Part shown: piece after piece, positions 18,481 through 22,500 of the stretch | Layout of the letters: the number at the start of each line of letters is the position of its first letter | How positions within the stretch are numbered: the first letter of the stretch is position 1 | Assembly: GCF_964340395.1 (NCBI RefSeq) | Contig: NC_135556.1 | Span: 24,155,223-24,177,722 of the forward strand | From: Glandiceps talaboti | Lineage: Eukaryota > Hemichordata > Enteropneusta > Spengelidae | Length of the DNA stretch: 22,500 bases | Direction of reading: 5' to 3' | The notes under the pieces: generated by a model | Seen by the model: only the letters and a program-made list of their open reading frames with translations | Database searches by the model: none | What the model was told of the DNA's origin: nothing | Translations under genes and position numbers: made by a program

Positions 18481-19187
18481 AACACAAGTGACAGGTGCTT
18501 ATTGCACGCACTCCATCATAGGAGGGGTCAAACCAATAGATCTAGATGAATCTGCAACTGCGATCGTAGAAGATTCATATGTATATAAAACATAATGGTA
18601 TGACAGGAAGGTATCGATTCAAATCGCAGGACTTAAACACTTTCAAGGCTTCAACGTTTGTTTGGTTATTTCCCTCTCAAGAAATCGTCAATGAAATCCA
18701 AAATGACAAGTTGAAAGGTCTTGGTCACTTCTTTACGATTACACATGTACTTTTATACTCTCTTTATGGATTTTATCACATCAGCAGTAAACAGATGACA
18801 CAGAAGTAGGCTGCTTGTCAGTCTCTGACTTGCTTGTAGATAAAATTCATATATGTAGGATTGGATAGAAAACTTATCGTGCAGCTAGCTATCAGTAATT
18901 AGAACTCTAAATAGTCAAGTTTTAAGTTGGCGAATATTTCAACTTTTTCTGAGAGGTGCTTGTACACACTATAAAGACATACGAACACCAACGAGAGTTC
19001 AAAGTTCATTGACAAGCACACGTGTTCGATATACGTATCCGTTATTCATATGAATTCGATAACACCATTTAGTATAAAGAAAAAATGCTGTATCCAAACT
19101 GCTATTACAGTATCCAGGTCCATAACTGAACACTGTAAAAGTGAATTTATATCGTTGTGTAAAAAAAATGTATGTTTTATTTGACAG
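18481..19187. other. Unique sequence, no confident gene
   Basis: The plus-strand frame leaving the repeat ends in GVKPIDLDESATAIVEDSYV before stopping at about 18594; it is not recognised. A 76-codon ORF (18579-18809) also has no known motif. A CACGTG E-box lies at 19019-19024, no more than chance for this composition. Confidence 0.5.
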
Positions 19188-19375
19188 TTTATCGTCGTGG
19201 TGACCCTAAGACATGGAGTTGCGTCGTTTTACTACACATGAGAATTCCCCTATTGACCCTACATGCAATGTTATATAGATGCTACTTTTATTTGATAATT
19301 TTCATACATCCATGTACGACCTATTACACACTTTCTAGTTGTAGAGAATTTCCTGAAGTACTGACAAAGAAGTAA
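19188..19375 (+). CDS. Candidate terminal exon or small ORF (uncertain)
   Basis: An acceptor-like TTTTATTTGACAG ends at 19187, and 62 codons are open to TAA in one frame. That frame also has an ATG at 19172, giving a 67-codon ORF. The peptide starts YRRGDPKTWSCVVLLHMRIP, has a hydrophobic stretch (CYFYLIIFI) that could cross a membrane, and ends EFPEVLTKK. I do not recognise it, and no polyadenylation signal is obvious just downstream. Confidence 0.17.
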
Positions 19376-19774
19376 TACACTTGTCGTGACTCGTACATTG
19401 TACGTAAATGTACCGATGATGACGTACCTGAGTTTCAATGAGAATACTATTTACGTAACTGGTAACGACGTATTAATTGTCGTAAGTGGTGTATTTGGCA
19501 GATGAGTATATTTCAAAAAATTGAATTTGAAACTTATCATTATTTGGCATCAAAACCACTAAACCGTATGTTATCATAATTTAGCATCAAACATGGTTCA
19601 TTTGTACGTACTTCGTCATCGAGTGTACCTCTATCTTCCCATCTGCCTCGTATACCTGGCACCGACCGTTATACAATTTAGATTTCCTATTACTTTGCCA
19701 AATTACAGTTTACGCTGATCATCTGTTTGATTAAACCGGTGGCCATATTTCTGTTGGTTGGTTGGTTTGTTGCT

Positions 19775-19775
<1 letters not shown>
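19376..19775. other. Unique sequence with a D-box palindrome
   Basis: ATTTACGTAAC at 19449-19459 contains TTACGTAA, a full PAR-bZIP/NFIL3 palindrome. No gene is seen. A short TTGG run (about 19751-19768) leads into the trinucleotide array. Confidence 0.5.
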
Positions 19776-19820
<45 letters not shown>

Positions 19821-19846
19821 CGTCGTCGTCGTCGTCGTCGTCGTCG
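19776..19846. repeat. Compound trinucleotide array (GTT)15-(GTC)9
   Basis: GTT units (19776-19820) pass directly into GTC units (19819-19846). It reads poly-Gln/poly-Arg on the minus strand, but the frame is short (60 codons) and looks like a repeat product. Confidence 0.97.
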
Positions 19847-20566
19847 TGCTTGTAAGGTGTAATGGAAGAGCTCAGATTTCAGCAACTTTACATTTGTTAT
19901 AGACTAGTACGTAAATATCGATAAAACCACGAGGCTTCGATTTAGACTCGATTCAAGATTTGTACTCCAAGATCAAAGATTGCTTGATATGTAGTAACTT
20001 TCAGTTATATTTTTGATACACTCCATAGTTTATTATTTTAATGTACTGACTGTGAAAACTGTTCCCCAAGTTACTCAATTACCTTTCTAGTAAACAGTTT
20101 ATTAACATACATAACTATTTTTTTTTAAACTACTCAGGTATCCAAAGACACTTCTCTTGTCGTGCAGAAGTTTTATAGAGACACGTGACATTCTTAGCAT
20201 ACCCGAGTTTAGTAAATAACATGGTTGATAACCATCGATCACACTTTGTCGTCAACTTGAACTAGATAATACTAATAATTGAGTTGAACGAGGCAGGTCA
20301 TATACCTAAAGTTGTGAATATGATAGAAACTTAGTAGAGCGTGTCTGTGACAATAGGTTGACTGTAAACTATCGGGTGAAACTTCGATACGTTGGTTTCT
20401 GTACTGGACCACGTCAGGTGAGGGGAGTCGTCAAGTGTTCGACAACCAGTCACGTCATCTGAGTAGATATAATCCTTCCCGTAAGCAAGTCAAATGCGTA
20501 CGATTATATCCGGATCTAAGAGTCAGACACATGCTGTACATCGCTAAGTTTTAGCGGTTTGTGCAG
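19847..20566. other. Unique sequence, no confident gene
   Basis: It contains a donor-like GTCAG|GTGAGG at about 20412-20417. The segment before it reads NFDTLVSVLDHV in one frame but is bounded upstream by a stop with no acceptor. A CACGTG E-box lies at 20182-20187. Confidence 0.5.
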
Positions 20567-20674
20567 GGTTTTTGGCACCGTCCAAATGTACAGCTCGACA
20601 TGGCTATCGCGAGGGACTGATGGCACGTACAAGTATGGTGGAAAACAAAGACAGAAGTTAGACCAACTGTACAG
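20567..20674 (+). CDS. Candidate 108-bp internal or first coding exon
   Basis: The segment ends at a full consensus donor, ACAG|GTAAGT (20671-20680). It can begin at TTTGTGCAG (20566), with a branch-point-like GCTAAGT about 20 nt upstream. Its length is divisible by three, and one phase is open throughout (starting VFGTVQMYSS, ending GGKQRQKLDQLY). It could also be a first exon from an in-frame ATG at 20586 (29 codons plus two bases), though the start context is weak (C at -3). The stretch is less AT-rich than its surroundings. I recognise no family, and a 67-codon shadow frame exists on the minus strand. This is the best splice-bounded coding candidate in the window, still uncertain. Confidence 0.25.
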
Positions 20675-20761
20675 GTAAGTTAGCCTATGGGTTAATGCGT
20701 ACTTAGCAGTGGATGACACAGATTGGTATCAAAATTAGACCCGTTGTTAACGATTAGTAAG

Positions 20762-20763
<2 letters not shown>

Positions 20764-20810
<47 letters not shown>

Positions 20811-20818
20811 TGTGTGTG
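20764..20818. repeat. (GT)27 microsatellite
   Basis: GT dinucleotide array of about 55 bp with one GTAT interruption near 20804. Confidence 0.98.
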
Positions 20819-20875
20819 GTCACAGTGGTCCTTCGATGTGGTGCCATCCATGCGACAAAAGGAATGACCATTAAA

Positions 20876-20883
20876 TGACGTCA
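20876..20883. promoter_or_regulatory. Perfect cAMP-response element palindrome
   Basis: Exact TGACGTCA within AAATGACGTCATATG, about 60 bp after the (GT)n array and 200 bp after the candidate exon. Function inferred. Confidence 0.3.
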
Positions 20884-21346
20884 TATGGTTCATATAGCAT
20901 GTCTTTCTCTAGTCCAAACGACAATCACATTCTGTAATGTCCGTTTTATCGCTTTGCGGGAGAGAAGCACGCTCTGAACTTTATACTGAGACATGCCATA
21001 ATAACGAATTCAACAGGTGAAAAATAGGTATTCGATAAATGAATTAAAAAAATACATGATGAGAAGATAGGAAGACGTAAATCAATATACAAATACGAGT
21101 TGAGTAAACAGAGTGACGTCTGGCTTTACTGTATATCATTTGTAAACGACAATTCTTAGAAGAGACCACACGAATGACAAATTACAAACGCAATAATGAG
21201 ACGTGTTGGCTGGACGGAACGTTGGTAGCGATTGATCTAAATAAATAAGGACAGTACTGAATAGATATTTATTGCTTTGCTATAGGACGTAATCGATATT
21301 TCACACATACATAGTCTTTGTCTATATGTATTTTGTTATTCTTTTA

Positions 21347-21359
21347 ATGTCAAAGGTCA
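21347..21359 (+). promoter_or_regulatory. DR1-like nuclear receptor element, copy 2
   Basis: ATGTCAAAGGTCA, identical to the element at 12752-12764 and in the same orientation. Both lie in otherwise unrelated unique sequence. Confidence 0.3.
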
Positions 21360-22279
21360 GGGCCTTAACATAATAAAATTAGTGATTTGCGTCAATTGAA
21401 ACTTGCTGTGACTTGTGCATACATAAATCACGCCGATAACGAACTGATAATAAAGTCCGTTTTAGTGGACTACAAGCCTCCACAGTATACCACCTCATTA
21501 CCCCAGTAGTGTTACTTGATTTGTATCCCAAAGTTCGAATTCAAGTTATCCGCATGTAACGTCCTAGTTTCATGCCGACATCACTTTGTGTCGATACCAA
21601 CCAACAGGTAAATTTCCGACACTTCTAGAAATACTGCACAACGTAACATCGATAAAATCGTACTCGACAGATGTGTTACAGTTTGTTAAGGACACTTCAA
21701 TCTATTAATAGTTGCTATCAGTAAAATGCTGACCACGTGACAACCTATGAGCGATCGTTCACTATACTGCTTGTAAATACGACTCGTTACTTTTATAATA
21801 CAGATATAATATATACAATTAATACACAGTTAAATAATAATCTAGCATGAAAATGGCCAATACAGTAGTTTTAAAAGTAAGATACAAATATCTTTAAATG
21901 TATGCCATCATTTTGAGTACCAATGTATACCATATTTACTGTTCGATTTGTTTAAACGTTTTTAGATATTTTGATTGCATTGGTGGCATAACTTGATTGT
22001 ATCGTTAATAACTATGGATTCAACCCAGACAGTTAAAGAATTTGTTAACGGAATAACAAATGATTGAACATCATCAGACTCAGACAGTAATCAATGTGTC
22101 TTATCAATCTGTGAATCTGATTACACACACAGATGACTTTGACTTTACCCTCAATGTGTTTTGTTAGCTGATTGTATTTGTCTAAGTATTTGTTCTGGGT
22201 GATGAGAATTTGTATCAAAACAACACAATGATGTCACGACTAACCTTTTAACTTAGAGCTTATTACATTAAAAGTGAAC

Positions 22280-22293
22280 GTATCCATAGCAAC
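22280..22293. promoter_or_regulatory. Weak X-box-like motif
   Basis: GTATCCATAGCAAC has a perfect right half (AGCAAC) and one mismatch in the left half. Confidence 0.2.
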
Positions 22294-22500
22294 ATGAGTA
22301 TATATCATAATATGATATTTGTCGAATCCTAAAATTCTATAAGAATGACGAGTATTAGCTTTATTTATTAATACTTGGTATGATGTACCACCAGCATGTA
22401 TCCATCGCGTGTCAATTCTTTTCCTGTGCATGTTGTGTTCCATTATTCAGACTACTGAGATATTTGTCTATAGGCACGGGCTCTCAATTATTCTGTAAGC

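Larger units (their letters stand above)
20819..22500. other. Unique sequence, no gene recognised
   Basis: No frame exceeds 67 codons and none is recognised. Motifs seen are a CRE (20876-20883), a DR1-like element (21347-21359) and a weak X-box-like GTATCCATAGCAAC (22280-22293). A donor-like AACAG|GTAAAT at about 21607 follows a 12-codon frame starting MPTSLCVDTN, too short to call. Confidence 0.55.

Noticed and set aside
18179-18595. 138-codon plus-strand ORF and 98-116 codon minus-strand ORFs
   Set aside because: Nearly all of their length is translated ATGT/GT/GA repeat. Long frames on both strands come from repeat periodicity and not from a gene.
21526-21545. B-box-like AAGTTCGAATTC suggesting a tRNA gene
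   Set aside because: There is no A box at the right distance upstream and no acceptor stem; the match is a chance EcoRI-type palindrome context.
16612-21739. Four CACGTG E-boxes (16614, 19019, 20182, 21734), including the 12-bp palindrome GATCACGTGATC
   Set aside because: The count is about what base composition predicts, so no enrichment is claimed. Only the 12-bp palindrome is mildly unusual.
1-22500. CRISPR arrays, bacterial operons, phage or plasmid features
   Set aside because: The tandem arrays are uninterrupted short motifs without spacers, and no coding density or bacterial-style gene start is present. The window is eukaryotic in character.

Overview
This window looks like non-coding, AT-rich nuclear DNA from an animal. 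The reasons are very dense simple-sequence repeats, no tightly packed long ORFs, no operon structure and no ribosome-binding sites. The repeats include TG/CA, ATGT/ACAT, GATT, GGTT, AAAC and TTG/TCG arrays, (GA)25, and runs of C12, G18 and G10. Long ATGT/ACAT and GATT/GGTT arrays would suit a marine invertebrate such as a mollusc or another lophotrochozoan or deuterostome, but nothing here fixes the taxon. I recognise no protein family, rRNA or tRNA with confidence. The longest ORFs outside repeats are about 100-115 codons, close to what chance gives in DNA of this composition. The window is best read as intergenic or intronic, possibly with a few small exons.

Layout. 1-841 holds no recognised feature. 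842-984 is a TTG/TCG/GAT trinucleotide array. 985-3070 is unique sequence with an X-box palindrome (1887), a homeodomain-type palindrome (2087) and a GC-rich patch with a CTCF-like core (2676). 3070-3190 is an AAAC-AC-AAAC array. 3191-4752 is unique. 4753-5790 is the most structured part: a run of tetranucleotide arrays leading into a near-identical tandem duplication of about 440-490 bp. Each duplicate has a unique core flanked by complementary ATGT and ACAT arrays. 5791-10348 is mostly unique and contains an (AT)n array, an inverted repeat (8085-8148), a RORE/D-box-like/RORE cluster (8590-8619), a decayed 60-70 bp tandem repeat (8881-9057) and candidate terminal exons. 10349-13333 runs between a (TG)n array and a large C12/CA/CATA array, and includes one frame open for about 190 codons with a single stop (12068-12646). 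13334-18200 has two small minisatellites, G18 and a cluster of X-box-like sites. 18201-18480 is ATGT-GT-GA-G. 18481-22500 has a TTG/TCG array, a (GT)n array and a candidate 108-bp exon with a consensus donor (20567-20674).

No set of cooperating genes can be described. The signals most worth following are the duplication with its foldback architecture, the group of X-box-like motifs, the paired nuclear-receptor motifs, and a few splice-bounded open segments that RNA-seq or a related genome could settle. All motif and exon calls come from reading by eye; no search or expression data were available.
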